NCBI GenBank assembly: GCA_012064385.1
Contig: QRDG01000401.1
Span: forward strand, 661,174-725,173
Length of the DNA: 64,000 nucleotides
Reading direction: 5' to 3'
Source: Puccinellia tenuiflora
Taxonomy: Eukaryota > Streptophyta > Magnoliopsida > Poales > Poaceae
This document shows positions 1 to 11,380 of the stretch, piece after piece. The position numbers and the translations under genes were made by a program. The notes beneath the pieces were generated by a model. It was not told where the DNA came from and did not search any database. It was given only the letters and a program-made list of their open reading frames with translations. Within the stretch, counting starts at the first letter, position 1; each line of letters starts with the position of its first letter.

Positions 1-304
1 AATATCTTTTCATCTGTTTATCAGAAAAATGCAATTAAAATATCAAATTGTTGATAAAAATGTAATCTATCTATTTATGGAAAATTCATTTTTTTAGATT
101 ATAGGGGAATTCATTTAATTACAAAATTTGGAATTTGAACTCCATTAAGTCATTAATTAAACTTATAAATTCAATATCTTTTCATCTGTTTATCAGAAAA
201 ATGCAATTAAAATATCAAATTGTTGATAAAAATGTAATCTATCTATTTATGGAAAATTCATTTTTTTAGATTATAGGGGAATTCATTTAATTACAAAATT
301 TGGA
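1..304. repeat. AT-rich direct repeat, 172-bp period
   Basis: The block starting at base 1 starts again at base 173 and is followed almost base for base until about 304, where the sequence changes to the GC-richer repeat region. The first unit has an extra 40-bp spacer (about 132-172). No open frame of note lies inside. It may continue left of the window. Function unknown; it borders the repeat-rich left part of CACTA-1. Confidence 0.8.
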
Positions 305-315
305 AAGCTCCTCCG

Positions 316-1020
316 GAGTGATGAGGTTGCAGATATGAGTTTAGATGTGATATATATAGTGAGAAATTGCGGGAAGACGAAGGCGGGAAGCGGTGGAAGA
401 AGCACACGGATCGTGTGTTTCCTTCGAGCGCTTGTGAGCCGTTGGATCAGAGTTGTGTTTCTTTCGAGTGCTTGTGAGCTGTTGGATCGTGTGCACACGG
501 ATCGTGTGTTTCTTTCAAGCGCTTGTGAGCTGTTGGATCAGGGCCTTTAGTACCGGTTCGTGTTACCAACCGGGACTAAAGAAGCACACGGATCATGTGT
601 TTCCTTCGAGCGCTTTTGAGCCGTTGGATCAGAGTTGTGTTTCTTTCGAGTGCTTGTGAGCTGTTGGATCGTGTGCACACAGATCGTGTGTTTCTTTCAA
701 GCGCTTGTGAGCTGTTGGATCAGGGCCTTTAGTACCGGTTCGTGTTACCAACCGGGACTAAAGAAGCACACGGATTGTGTGTTTCCTTCGAGCGCTTTTG
801 AGCCGTTGGATCAGAGTTGTGTTTCTTTCGAGTGCTTGTGAGCTGTTGGATCGTGTGCACACGGATCGTGTGTTTCTTTCAAGCGCTTGTGAGCTGTTTG
901 ATCAGGGCCTTTAGTACCGGTTCGTGTTACCAACCGGGACTAAAGAAGCACACGGATCGTGTGTTTCTTTCAAGCGCTTGTGAGCCGTTGGATCAGGGGT
1001 GTGTTTGTTTTGAGGGCTTG
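316..1020. repeat. 182-bp tandem repeat with CACTA-like palindromic cores
   Basis: A 182-bp unit is present about three times; its palindromic core recurs near 541, 723 and 905. The core pairs AGTACCGGTTCGTG with ACCAACCGGGACT between TTTAG and CTAAAG, resembling the subterminal motifs of grass CACTA elements. The rest of each unit is built from shorter copies of a CTTGTGAG-CTGTTGGATC motif. Short open frames of 68 codons repeat with the unit and are by-products of the period. The same material appears again at 2391-2770, so this looks like expanded CACTA terminal sequence rather than a gene. Confidence 0.75.
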
Positions 1021-1029
1021 TGAGTTGTT

Positions 1030-1589
1030 CAATCTGCACTCCCACCTCATCCACAGGTACATCTTCTAATTGCCTATAAATAGCGACGTCCCTGCAGCGA
1101 ACGGCACACAACGAGCGTCTACCTTTGCCACCGAACCCAATGGTTGGATTTAGCCTACCTGCTGGCATGTTCCCTGGCATTATTGTGTTTGTCCTTGTTC
1201 GTCGGCCAGCCATTGGAGCCACCTCCTGTAGGTCGGTGAATAAGGACAACACAACGACGCTGTTGGAAACACAAGCCCTCAGGTAGGTTGAATCCAACCA
1301 CTGGATTAGGGTAACACAATTATGAATTGCCGAGGAGGTGGGAGTGGTGGTGGTGGAAGTGGTAGCCATGCCCCTCGGTCGGATCCAATCAGCTGCAAGG
1401 CTCTCTGATGATCTACAACATTCCCAACATTTTTGGGACGGTCATTAGATAATCAGAGAAGTCTTGTGGCTGCTTGGATCGAAGGTCGATTTGCTGCTCA
1501 CGACGACGCGAGACGGATGCGCAAGCTTCCGGATGGGCAAATCCAGTGTTGGATCAGCCACATGACCTTATATGCAAATCATTCGGATT
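1030..1589. other. unassigned segment with a possible minus-strand ORF
   Basis: Between the 182-bp array and the inverted repeat I recognise no family. A minus-strand frame from 1369 to 911 (152 codons) starts in a Thr/Ser-rich stretch and contains a basic GRRTRTN motif, but its C-terminal third runs into the tandem array, so it is probably not a normal gene. The position inside CACTA-like sequence suggests transposon-internal DNA. Confidence 0.25.
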
Positions 1590-1659
1590 CCCGTCATACA
1601 GCCCAACGGTGCATTTGATATGCAGGCACTCACGAGCCACCGTTGGGCTGTATGACGGG
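1590..1659. repeat. perfect 22-bp inverted repeat, 26-nt loop
   Basis: Arm 1 (1590-1611, beginning CCCGTCATACAGCCC) and arm 2 (1638-1659, ending GGGCTGTATGACGGG) are exact reverse complements. A direct repeat GTGCATTTGATA follows each arm (near 1610 and 1669). It could fold as a long hairpin or mark a small foldback insertion; no target duplication was identified. Confidence 0.8.
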
Positions 1660-1722
1660 GAAACCGTGTGCATTTGATAAAAGGTTTAATACATTAATTA
1701 TTACACATCACCAACAACATCC

Positions 1723-1870
1723 CTATCTAGTGTTCACTTGTTTCTTCGTGTGTGTCCCTTTCTTCTGATTGCGCCATAGCCATGGACAATCTTCATCATT
1801 TAACACGATGCTTGGGTTAGTTTTCACTTTGAAGGGCGGAATTTCATTAAAAGCAAGTTCATATTTTAGG
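1723..1870 (-). pseudogene. remnant of a CACTA tnp2 gene 3' end (DUF4216 tail)
   Basis: On the minus strand this stretch encodes a peptide with the signature FNEIPPF-VKTNPSI and ending near a PWLW motif. This is a diverged copy of the C-terminus of the CACTA-1 transposase at 3015-3110 (FDEIPPF-VKTDPSI ... PWLR). The DNA homology extends into the AAAAGGTTTAAT region just left. Only the last 45 or so codons are present, so it is a fragment left by duplication or by a second related CACTA element. Confidence 0.7.
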
Positions 1871-1951
1871 TCGCAAGTTTTTAAAAGCAAGTAGTAACCT
1901 AAACTACGATCACAGGCAAGAGAACTGCAATGGCGATCACAGACTCTGAAA

Positions 1952-2350
1952 CTAACTTCGACCGGTTCCTGAGCCGCGGGGTGCTGAGCCGTCGGCACTG
2001 CGCATCCAAAGAGAAGGAACCCTCACAGGGTCATAGCTCACGTGAGAAGGAACCCTCTGAAGAAACGACCACCTACTATCATACTGCCTATCCAATAGAT
2101 ACATGTAGCGACGGACGTGCTCATCCTCCTCCCTGATACGGCGACGTACCTCCTCCTCGGGGGCCGGCTCCCTCTGCACCGAGCGTGGCCCACGCGACGG
2201 CCACCACAGAAGATCCGGGTCGACAATGTCACCCGGATTCCTCACCAAGCTGCGTGTCCCAGAAGGTAGCACCTCCCAGTGCCAGCCCGGTGGAGCCCAG
2301 TCCCGCACATCGCCCCTCTGGTCCAACATGGACATCGTCCCCGAGAACAC
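1952..2350 (-). CDS. hypothetical 132-aa ORF in CACTA-like DNA
   Basis: An uninterrupted frame starting at 2350 encodes a charged protein with Trp-rich N-terminus (DWAPPGWHWEVLPSGT), an Arg/Glu-rich middle (EEEVRRRIREEDEHVRR) and a Ser/Gly tail. I do not recognise a domain. Composition is protein-like rather than low complexity, and it sits between a tnp2 remnant and a repeat block. It may be an exon of the accessory gene that grass CACTA elements carry beside tnp2, or a captured fragment. No intron signals were checked beyond the frame. Confidence 0.3.
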   Translation of the reverse strand: MFSGTMSMLDQRGDVRDWAPPGWHWEVLPSGTRSLVRNPGDIVDPDLLWWPSRGPRSVQREPAPEEEVRRRIREEDEHVRRYMYLLDRQYDSRWSFLQRVPSHVSYDPVRVPSLWMRSADGSAPRGSGTGRS

Positions 2351-2390
2351 CTAAGTCAAAAACGCCTAAGTCAAAATTTTGTTACAATGG

Positions 2391-2770
2391 AAGAGTGATG
2401 AGGTTGCAGATATGAGTTTAGATGTGATATGGCAATGGCGGCCAAGCCTACATATATATAGTGAGAAATTGCGTGAAGACGAAGGCGGGAAGCAGTGGAA
2501 GAAGCACACGGATCGTGTGTTTCCTTCGAGCGCTTGTGAGCTGTTGGATCAGAGTTGTGTTTCTTTCGAGCGCTTGTGAGCTGTTGGATCAGAGTTGTGT
2601 TTCTTTCGAGTGCTTGTGAGCCGTTGGATCAGAGTTGTGTTTCTTTCGAGTGCTTGTGAGCTGTTGGATCGTGTGCACACGGATCGTGTGTTTCCTGCGA
2701 GCGGTTGTGAGCCGTTGGATCAGAGTGTGTTTCTTTCGAGCCCTTGTGAGCTGTTGGATCTCAAGCAGAA
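2391..2770. repeat. second copy of the 316-1020 repeat material
   Basis: Bases 2391-2520 match 316-430 closely (shared GAGTGATGAGGTTGCAGATA start, then ATAGTGAGAAATTGCG), with about 20 bp extra in this copy. The match is followed by four or five tandem copies of the CTTGTGAG-CTGTTGGATC motif. The two blocks lie 2,075 bp apart in direct orientation. Two more ACCGGGACTAAAG motifs follow at about 2815-2885. Confidence 0.75.
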
Positions 2771-3014
2771 GATAAGGCACACATATCAACGCTCCTTTTT
2801 TCCCGGTTCCAGCTACCAACCGGGACTAAAGATGAAGATTTCCCCTGATCTTTTAGCTATAAATACCAACCGGGACTAAAGACCGAATACAAATTACATA
2901 AAAGGTTTAATTCATTTGGGAACACTCGATCATACATATATTAATTGTGTAATGCATTTGACAACACTCATACATAAAAAGTTTTTGAGAACACTCATGC
3001 ATTTGACATGATCT

Positions 3015-6000
3015 CTATGATCGCTTCTTCGGTCGTAACCATGGAGTTTCTTCATTATGTAACGGGATGCTTGGGTCAGTTTTCACTGTGAAGGGCGGAA
3101 TTTCATCAAACTTATTATAGTCTGCTGACATGTCTGTCTTGTCCTTGACTCCCACGATGTTTCTTTTTCCTGAAAGAACTATGTGACGCTTTGGCTCATC
3201 GTGTGATGTATTTGTTTCCTTATCTTTTCTTTTTGTCGATCTGGAGCTCATGTCCTTCATATAGAAAACCTGAGCCACATCATTGGCTAGGACGAATGGT
3301 TCGTCTCTATACGCAAGATTCTTGAGATCCACTGTTGTCATTCCGTACAACTGGTCTACCTTTACCCCTTCTCCATTCATGTTGACCCAACTACACCGAT
3401 ACAAAGGGACCTTAAAAGTAGGTCCATCGTCAAGTTCCCATATCTCCTCTATGTAACCATAGCATGTGTCCTTTTGTCCATTCTCGTCTGTTGCATCAAA
3501 GCGAACACCACTGTTTTGGTTGGTACTCTTTTTATCTTGGCGATCGTGTAAAATGTATTCCCATTTATCTCGTACCCTTGGAAAGTCAATACAGTCGAAG
3601 ATGGTGACGTGGCCAATAAGTAGAGTTGATCTCCAACATCAGTGTCATTCATGAGATGTAATCGCAACCAACTGCCGAAAGTCTCCATGTGTTTTTGTTT
3701 AATCCAGAAGTCAGGCTTCCCTGGGTTTTTGGAGCGTACAATATTCTTGTGTACCTCGATATACGGAGCCACGAAGGTGGAACTTTGTAGAACTGTGTAG
3801 TGTGCTTGAGTGAAAGAATGTCCGTCCCTACATATCATTGCTTTCTTTCCTATCGTGCCTTTTCCACTAAGTCTCCCCTCATGCCGCGATTCAGGAAGAC
3901 CAATCGACTTAATGTCGGGAATAAAGTCAACACAAAACTCAATGACCTCCTCTGTTCCATAGCCTTTGGAGATGCTTCCTTCTGGCCTAGCACGGTTATG
4001 AACATATTTCTTCAAGACTCCCATGAACCTCTCGAAGGGGAACATATTGTGTAGAAATACAGGACCGAGAATTGCAATCTCGTCGACTAGGTGAACCAGG
4101 AGATGCGTCATAATATTGAAAAATGATGGGGGGAACACCAACTCAAAACTAACAAGACATTGGGCCACATCCTTCTGTAACCTTGTCAGACTTTCTTGAT
4201 CGATTACCTTCTGAGATATTGCATTGAGAAATGCACATAGCTTCACAATGGGTACTCGAACATTTTCCGATAGAAGCCCCCTCAATGCAATCGGAAGCAA
4301 CTGCGTCATAATCACGTGGCAATCATGAGACTTCAGGTTTTGGAATTTTTTATCTGCCATATTTATTATTCCATTTATATTTGACGTGAAGCCAGCCGGG
4401 GCCTTGATACTGCTCAGGCATTCAAAAAATATTTCCTTCTCTGCTTTCGTAAGAGCGTAGCTGCTTAAGTAATGACGCCCTTTATCCGTATGCTTGTTGT
4501 TTGGGTCTTTCATACGCTGCTGGTCCTCCCTTGCTTCGGTGTATCTTTTGTCTTCCCATACACGCCGAGGAAGCCTAGCAGGTTCACGCAAATATTCTTT
4601 GTCACGTGCATCACGTCGATTGAAGACCGGACCTCTAGGACTTTCCAATAGGGTAGCTCCCAAAATATAGATTTCTTCTTCCACATGGGCGCGTGTCCGG
4701 TAGCGACGTCTTTCGGAACAGATTGACCGCCAGGACCCTTTCCAAAGATTACTTCTATGTCCTTGACCATACCAAATATAGCATCACCATCAGGGAGGTT
4801 AGGCTTCTTCCGGTGATCTGCCTCACCATTGAAATGCTTGCCTTTCTTTCTTACGGGATGACTGCCTAGAAGAAATTGACGACACCCCAGGTACACGACC
4901 TTCTTACATTTTTCCAAATATGTACCTTTAGTCTTATCTAAACAGTGCGTGCATACGTTGTATCCCCTGTTTGACTGTCCTGAAATGTTACTAAGAGCAG
5001 GCCAATCATTGATGGTTACGAACAGCAATGCTCGTAGGTCAAATTCCATCTGTTTGTGCTCATCCCACACACGTACACCTGGTATGGCCCACAACTGCAA
5101 AAGTTCATCAACTAATGGCCTTAGGTACACATCAATGTCGTTGCCGGGTTGCTTTGGGCCTTGGATGAGAACGGGCATCATAATGAACTTCCGCTTCATG
5201 CACAACCAAGGAGTAAGGTTGTAGATACATAGAGTCACGGGCCAGGTGCTGTGACTGCAGCTCTGCTCCCCAAAAGGATTCATACCGTCTGTACTTAGAC
5301 CAAACCATAAGTTTCTTGCGTCACCTGCAAAGTCCGAGAACTCTCTCTCGATTTTTCTCCACTGCGACCCATCGGCGGGGTGTCTCAACTTCCCGTCTTT
5401 CTTACGCTCTTCTTTGTGCCATCGTAACAACCTGGCATGCTCTTTGTTTCTGAACAGACGTTTCAACCGTGGTATTATAGGAGCATACCACATAACCTTA
5501 GCAGGAATCCTCTTCCTGGGGCGCTCGTCATCGCCCTCAACATCACCAGGGTCATCTTGTCTGATCTTGTACCGCAGTTCAGTGCATACCGGACATGCAT
5601 CCAAATTCTCGTACTCCTCACCGCGGTAAAGGATGCAGTCATTGATGCATGCATGTATCTTCTGCACATCTAATCCTAGAGGGCAGATAGCCTTCTTTGC
5701 TTCGTACGTAGTCTCGGGCAATTCGTTATCCTTTGGAAGCTTCGGCTTCATTATTTTCAATAACTTCTCAAATCCCTTGTCAGATAAACCAGTCTCTGCC
5801 TTCCATTTCAGCAATTCCAGTGTGGTACCGAGCTTTGTGCTGCCATCTTCGCAATTTGGGTACAGCAACTTTTTGTGATCCTCTAGCATGGCCTCCAACT
5901 TCAGCTTCTCCTTTTCTGTATCGCATTCTCGTTTTGCATCAGAAATGACCCAACCAATACCATCATCGGGCGTATCTGACGCCCGTTGTTCTTCACCTCC

Positions 6001-6258
6001 TTCTTCTTCATTGTATTCCATCGCAGTATCACCGTATTCTTCAGGGAACATAGGATAGTTCCCATCATCCTTTTCTTTTTCATTGTCTTCCATCATAACC
6101 CCTCTTTCTCCGTGCTTGGTCCAACAATTATAGCTGGGCATGAAACCTCTCCGAAGCAGGTGGCCTTGAAGGGTTCTCGAGGAAGAGTGCTCCTTAACGT
6201 TCCGACAGTCCACACATGGACAAGGCATTAAACCATCATATTTGTTTGCCTCAGCCAC
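3015..6258 (-). pseudogene. tnp2: CACTA tnp2 transposase, two frameshifts
   Basis: Reading from 6258 the protein has, in order: an N-terminal transposon-associated domain (CPCVDC, then GHLLRRGF), an acidic linker, the Transposase_21 domain (CPVCTELRY; LWFGLSTDGMNPFG; LIQGPKQPGNDIDVYL; IDVMHVTKN), the DUF4218 region (RGLLSENVRVPIVKLC; HMFPFERFMG-like) and DUF4216 (GYEINGNTFYT to PWLRPKKRS). It would cut and rejoin CACTA ends in the nucleus. The frame breaks at about 4539, where one base is missing between the KTKDT and EARED segments, and again at 3539-3541, where a C is missing after FYTIA. Apart from these, the coding sequence is continuous, so the copy died fairly recently. Confidence 0.9.
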
Positions 6259-6645
6259 ATGGATAAATTTATGAGGCCTGCAATAAAATCAGAACTACGT
6301 CGGTCGCCGTACATCCATCGTTGCCGTTCATCCATCTGCATATCATATAATTAAGTTTATCAAATACAATTAGAATAACATATTGAATACTGAAATGACC
6401 ACCGTACATCGACACATGCAATATTTCTGTATCAATTATAGATGAAAAGGATAAAGTTGATAACCTCGGTCGAGGATATCATTTTGTGTGAACTTAAGTG
6501 TGGCTCGGGCATTTCATCGAACACATCTTGGTAGTGGCAAAGGAAAAAAAAACTAGCACCCACTTCCCACCAATCCAAGGAAAAAAATAACAGAGGAGAG
6601 AAGAAGGGGGGCGGGGTTACGTAGTACATATAGGCAGGGGAGGGG

Positions 6646-6878
6646 CATTGGTCCCGGTTCGTGCCACGAACCGGGACCAAAGCTCGGGCATTGGTCCCGG
6701 TTCGTGGCACGAACCGGGACCAAAGCCTCCGCGACAGCTTTGGTCCCGGTTCGTGCCACGAACCGGGACTAATGTCCCCAACCGAACCGGGACCAATGCT
6801 CCATGGGCTCCTGGCAACTCGAACCGGGACCAATGCCAGGCATTGGTCCCGGTTTGTATGGGAACCGGGCCTAATGCC
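6646..6878. repeat. CACTA-1 subterminal repeat array
   Basis: At least seven copies of a 14-17-bp motif, GGTCCCGGTTCGTG or its complement, alternate in orientation, mostly as back-to-back pairs. Such arrays near CACTA ends are known binding sites for the element's TNPA-type protein in En/Spm. They lie between the terminus (6916) and the tnp2 start (6258), where a promoter is expected. Confidence 0.8.
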
Positions 6879-6916
6879 TTTTTCTGGCTTTCCCAAAGAC
6901 CATTTTTCTACTAGTT

Positions 6917-7192
6917 ACAGTCAATTTTGGTATCTTTGGCAACACGTGTGTGTACCCTGTTCCGAAGACACATGTACCCTGTTAACCATACGTCTTGTCT
7001 TTTCTTTATTATCTGGAGGAAATAACAATTGAGTTTCGCCTAGACTAGATGAAACATGTTGTAAAACGTAGTTGTTTGGAAACTGCTCAACACCCTAATC
7101 CGGGTGTGGCTATCTCATATATAGGGGTACACAAAGGTGTACGGTACGGACTACAAGACATATACAGAGGCTACGTATAATATAGTCTAACA
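6917..7192 (-). mobile_element. copia 3' LTR fragment, minus strand
   Basis: On the minus strand a GAGGGAGGG polypurine tract (7201-7193) is followed at 7192 by TGTTAGACTATATTATACG, a typical LTR start, and then AT-rich LTR-like DNA to about 6917, where CACTA-1 begins. The LTR is truncated by the CACTA junction and no second LTR is present. Confidence 0.65.
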
Positions 7193-7405
7193 CCCTCCCT
7201 CAATCTTAACTGTGGCCTGAGGTACAAAGCAAGTTAAGATTGCGCCTACAACCTACAAACTGCGGCTGTGGTAGAGGCTTTGGCCTTTGTGAAGATGTCA
7301 ACAAGTCGATCTTTAGAGGAGATGAACTTGATGTGGAGTAGCTTCTGCGCAATTCGATGTGTTTCGTTCGGGCATGAAATACTGGATTAGATGACAAGTA
7401 TGTAG
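7193..7405 (-). pseudogene. end of a copia RNase H domain, minus strand
   Basis: The minus-strand translation begins with ATYLSSNPVFHARTKHIE, the conserved end of copia RNase H, then shifts frame several times (RLVDIFTKA, VCRL). It runs into the polypurine tract at 7201. This is the opposite strand to copia-1, whose gag begins immediately to the right, so two copia fragments are joined head to head here. Confidence 0.75.
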
Positions 7406-7411
7406 CCCTCC

Positions 7412-10299
7412 TTCAGATAAGCTCACAAGAGAAAATTTCCTCCTATGGAAGGCTCAGATCATGCCCTCTCTCCGATGTGTTGAAGTTATGGGGTTGCTTG
7501 ACGGCTCCGACTCCGTGCTCCCAAATACCCTAGAAATTGATGAAGAAGGAAAGCAGAAGGTCGTCCACAATCCGACCTATTCTGCCTGGAAAACTCGAGA
7601 TCAACATGCGGTTGGATTTCTTCTCAAATCCATGTCACTGCATGTTGTTTCCCAAGTTCTGGATCTTGAGCACGCTGCAGATGTTGGGGGGGGGGGGGCA
7701 TCACCGCCCTCTATTGCTCCTAGGCTAAAGCCCATATAAACGTGTTGCATGGTGCTCTCACCAACACCAAGAAAAATGAGTTAAGTATTTCTCAGTTTAT
7801 TGCCAAGATGAAAAGCTTTGCTTTCAAGCTCACGACAGCTGGAAAGAAAGTTGATGATGATGAGTAGAAGGACTATATTCTCAACGGCCTCGACGGTGAC
7901 TACAATCCCTTGATTGCATTTATCAATGTTGTCCCTAGTACCACCCTTACAGAATATGTGCTCTCAACGCCTCCTTTGATTATCGCCAACGTATGTTAGC
8001 TGAAAGTGGACAACTAGTAGGATCTTTTACTTCTTCGGTAATTGCAGTTGCTCATGGCCGTGGAAGATTTCCTCGTCCCATAATGGTGGTTGAGGCCAAG
8101 GTGGTTGGCAGGACTACAGTCGACAGGAGTATGGCCGACAAGACTATGGTCGATACAACTATGGCCACTAGGGGTCGACAGGGCCAAGGAAGACAAAATC
8201 AAGGGAGACATGACCAATGACGTGGACGACCCCCAAACAGGGGGTGCGTGGTGGTGGTGGCCATGGATGTGGACGTACCCCCTCACCACACCAGGATGTG
8301 ACGTATCAGATATGCAAAAAGTACGGTCACCCGACTAGTGAATGTTTGTGGCACTACACTGATAATGATGATGATGACACTCGGCATGGAGAGAAGGGTG
8401 CTATGGAGTTGATACAAACTGTATATGGCACACTGGTGCCATTGATCATATCACCGGATATTTAAACAAGCTGCATACTCGGGAGAATTATCATGGTCAT
8501 GATCAAGTCCACAATGCTTGTGGAACAGGTGTGAACATTGAGCATGTTGGTCATTCGATATTGCATACCCCTCACAAATCCCTTCATCTAAATAATATTT
8601 TGCATGTTCCCTGCACCTCCAAAAGTATTTTATCGACACATAAAATTGCTCTAGAAAATGATGATTTTGCGGATTTTCATCATTTCCTTCTTTTTGATCA
8701 GGATCAGGTCATGAAGCAAATTATGTTTAGAGGTCCCTGTCATGGTGGCTTTTATCCTCTCGTACCAGCCTTCACGGGATCTCACAAGCAAGCTTCCATC
8801 ACGATCAAGCCTACTTCATCTACATGGCATCGTCGTCTAGGACACCCATCTTCATTTATCATTCAACAAGTTCTTAGGAGAAATAAACTTTCGTATTGTC
8901 GTGAAACAAATCCTTATATTTGTGATTCTTGCCAACAAGCTAAGATTTTTTAGCTCTCCTACCCTATCTCTACTAGTGTGTCTAGTATTCCTTTGGAACA
9001 TATTTTCTCTGATGTTTGGGGTCCTGCTCGTCCGTCTGTTGGTAAACATAAATACTATGTAAGCTTTATTGATGATTATAGTAAATTTACTTGGATATAT
9101 TTGCTCAAAAAGTGCTCTAAGGTTTACCAAGTAGTATTTCTAAATTTTGAACAACTTGTTGAACGCAAATTTGGTCGAAAAATCATTACCATGCAAACTG
9201 ATTGGGGTGGTGAATATGAAAAATTTAATGCTTTCTTTTAAAAAGTTGGCATCACATCATGTCTCTTGTCCACATTCTCATAAAAAAGGTTCTACTGATA
9301 AACACCTCACATTTGAAGTTGGTCTTTCCTTGTTTGCTAATGCCTTTATGCGTTATAAATTTGGGACAAAGCTTTTCTTACAACAACTTTTGTTACAAAT
9401 TTGCTTCCTTCCAAGGTGCTAAATTTCGAGACTCCCACGAATAAACTCCTCAGGTCAAGCCCAATTATGAATCCCTTCTATTTTTCGGTAGTGCTTGTTG
9501 GCCTATTCGTCCTTATAACACACGGAAGCTTGCTTTTGGCTATAGCCCTCTTCATAAAGGTGTCAAATGTCTTGGTGTTTCAACTGGACGTGTCTATATT
9601 TCTCGTGATGTTGTGTTTGATGAAGGAGTTTTCCCTTTTGCCGTTCTTCATCCCAATGCGGGTAGACGGCTTCTTGAAGAAATTCTTCTCCCCCCCTATT
9701 TATCACCTCCAGCATCTAATATCGATGGGTTGCATTCTAATGATCACATGCATATTGTTCCCTGTTACTGATCCTCTACAGGTTACACTGGATGAAGATG
9801 AAAAATCTAAAACTACCGACGAAGAATCGACAGAAAATGCCGCAGAAAATAGTACTTCTACACATGAAATATCAAGAGCAAACAACCACGGATCTGACAT
9901 GGAATCTCATGCTGATTCCCTGGATCTATCCTTCTTGGATCCATTGCCATATCTGTCCAGCTGATCCGCCTCGGATCATATGACTCGGCAGGTCACTCCT
10001 GGCCACTCCCTTCCACAAAGCCTATTGGTCAGCGCACTGCCCCGACAGGCCGCCAAGGTGCACTGTCCTCCTGGTCGTCCCACTCGCCTGACGCCACGTC
10101 ACCAGCCGTACCTGGCTCCCCACACTCGCCCGGATATTCGGTGGCTCCAACATCGTCTGCCAGCCCTACGGGATCGTCTGCGCCCATGGACCAAAATGTG
10201 TCCTGTGCTGGATATTATGTGTACACGGATCCTGTTCCACCTGTTGTGGTTGCACCACGTACACGGCTTGATCAAGGTATCCGTAAACCCAGAATTTAT
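7412..10299 (+). pseudogene. copia-1 gag and integrase portion
   Basis: Gag starts with KLTRENFLLWKAQIMPSL, the usual copia gag N-terminus, at 7412. A poly-G run at 7687-7696 and a TAG in the next segment break the frame. A zinc-knuckle remnant (QICKKYGHPTSEC near 8308) has lost the first Cys. The GAG-pre-integrase domain (WHRRLGHPSS at about 8826; CDSCQQAK) is followed by the integrase core (FSDVWGPARPSVG; FIDDYSKFTWIY; TDWGGEY). The C-terminal integrase segment (LLPSKVLNFETP; GYSPLHKGVKCLG) has further frame changes, then the RT linker up to the CACTA-2 insertion at 10300. Confidence 0.85.
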
Positions 10300-10317
10300 C
10301 ACTACTAGGAAAAGGCT

Positions 10318-10765
10318 TATAGGTAAGCCACGTGGCCGTGGCGCACTGTCAGAATGATGCGCCATGGCTAAGTATGCGTGGCGCACCACTTGGCGTTGCG
10401 CCACTGACACCAACTTAGCTGTGGCGCAGGTTTCTAAGAAGTGCGCCACGGCTAAGATGGGCCCTGGCCGGCCGGCCTGTGCGCACTCAGGCGTGGCGCG
10501 GCACAAACATGTGCGCCACGGGTAGCCGCGTAGCCGTGGCGCACCATAATACACTGCGCCACGGCTAAGTGTGGGACCCGGTGCACATTTTTTGCGCCAA
10601 TTTTACCCCACTTAGCCGTGGCGCACTGTTCCCTCGTGCGCCACGGGTAAGTGTGGGTCCCATCTGCACCATTTCTGGCGCGAATTTTACCCCACCTAGC
10701 CATGGCGCAGGGAATTACTGTGCGCCACAGCTAGGATATAGTGGTGGCGCAGCCACCGTTCGTGC
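10318..10765. repeat. CACTA-2 left subterminal array (GCCGTGGCGCA motifs)
   Basis: About fourteen copies of TAGCCGTGGCGCA or its complement TGCGCCACGGCTA, some with one or two changes, occur as alternating inverted pairs about 20-40 bp apart. Each copy contains CpG sites. They match the array at the right end (19180-19420), as expected for binding sites of the element's DNA-binding protein. Confidence 0.9.
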
Positions 10766-11230
10766 GCCACGGCTAAGCATGGGTCACTTTTTTACTTTTT
10801 GGCTGCCACCACCACCACCCCCTTTTCTCCTCTTTTCCTCTCCTCTTCCTCCTCCCCACCTCTCAATTCCAGATCTGCACGCCCCCTTCCTCTCCCCACC
10901 TCATTTTCTTCTCTCTCTTCACATATTTTGCCACATAAATCTACTTATTTTCTTCATGTATATGTGAGGAAACATCTCCCACACCTCGTGCTCGATCTTC
11001 CTCCTCCGGGCGCTCTCTCTTTCGACGTCTTCGTTGGAAGGTGAGTGTATGTGATGGATGAGAAGGCTTTGATGTGTGTGGTTCTATGTGATGGATGAGA
11101 AGGGTTGTGATATATTTGTGGTTGTTGTATGCATGTGTGATGGATGAATTGGTTGCATTGTGATGGATGAGGATGTGTGTGTGGTTGCGTGTGTTTGCAT
11201 ATGTGTATGCCATGATCGAAATGATTAGTT

Positions 11231-11335
11231 GTCGATGTTTTCGCCGAAATGTAGATTCATTTCCATTTCGGCGAATTTTCCGGCACTCCTAAGGCCAAAA
11301 ATTAGCAAAGGTCATGCCAAATTTTTCTGTGAAAT
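11231..11335 (+). repeat. solo copy of the hairpin-arm sequence upstream of tnp2
   Basis: This block (TCGATGTTTTCGCCGAAATG ... GGCCAAAAATTAGCAAAGG ... AATTTTTC) matches the left arm of the long hairpin at 15099-15296 over about 100 bp. It lies 46 bp before the tnp2 ATG, just as the hairpin lies 62 bp before the second gene's ATG. Both genes of the element therefore have the same leader block; here it is single-armed. Confidence 0.8.
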
Positions 11336-11380
11336 ATTTTGTTTCTAATATAATTCCTTTGTTCTATATGTAGAGCGGGG

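Larger units (their letters stand above)
2786..6916 (-). mobile_element. CACTA-1: minus-strand CACTA (En/Spm-type) transposon, left end unresolved
   Basis: The right terminus is visible: on the minus strand the element starts at 6916 with AACTAGTAGAAAAATGG, one base off the CACTAGTAGAAAA consensus. It is followed by paired GGTCCCGGTTCGTG / CACGAACCGGGACC subterminal repeats (6646-6878) and a tnp2 transposase gene (6258 to 3015). The left terminus was not found; the sequence left of 2886 carries related but distinct ACCGGGACTAAAG motifs. The element may extend beyond base 1 or have lost that end. No target duplication can be assigned. Transposase frameshifts make it non-autonomous. Confidence 0.7.

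Noticed and set aside
391..1020. Regularly spaced repeats that might suggest a CRISPR-like array.
   Set aside because: Units are contiguous 182-bp tandem repeats without variable spacers, in a plant genome.
3466..6231. Several plus-strand frames of 62-94 codons.
   Set aside because: They are complementary shadows of the minus-strand tnp2 gene.
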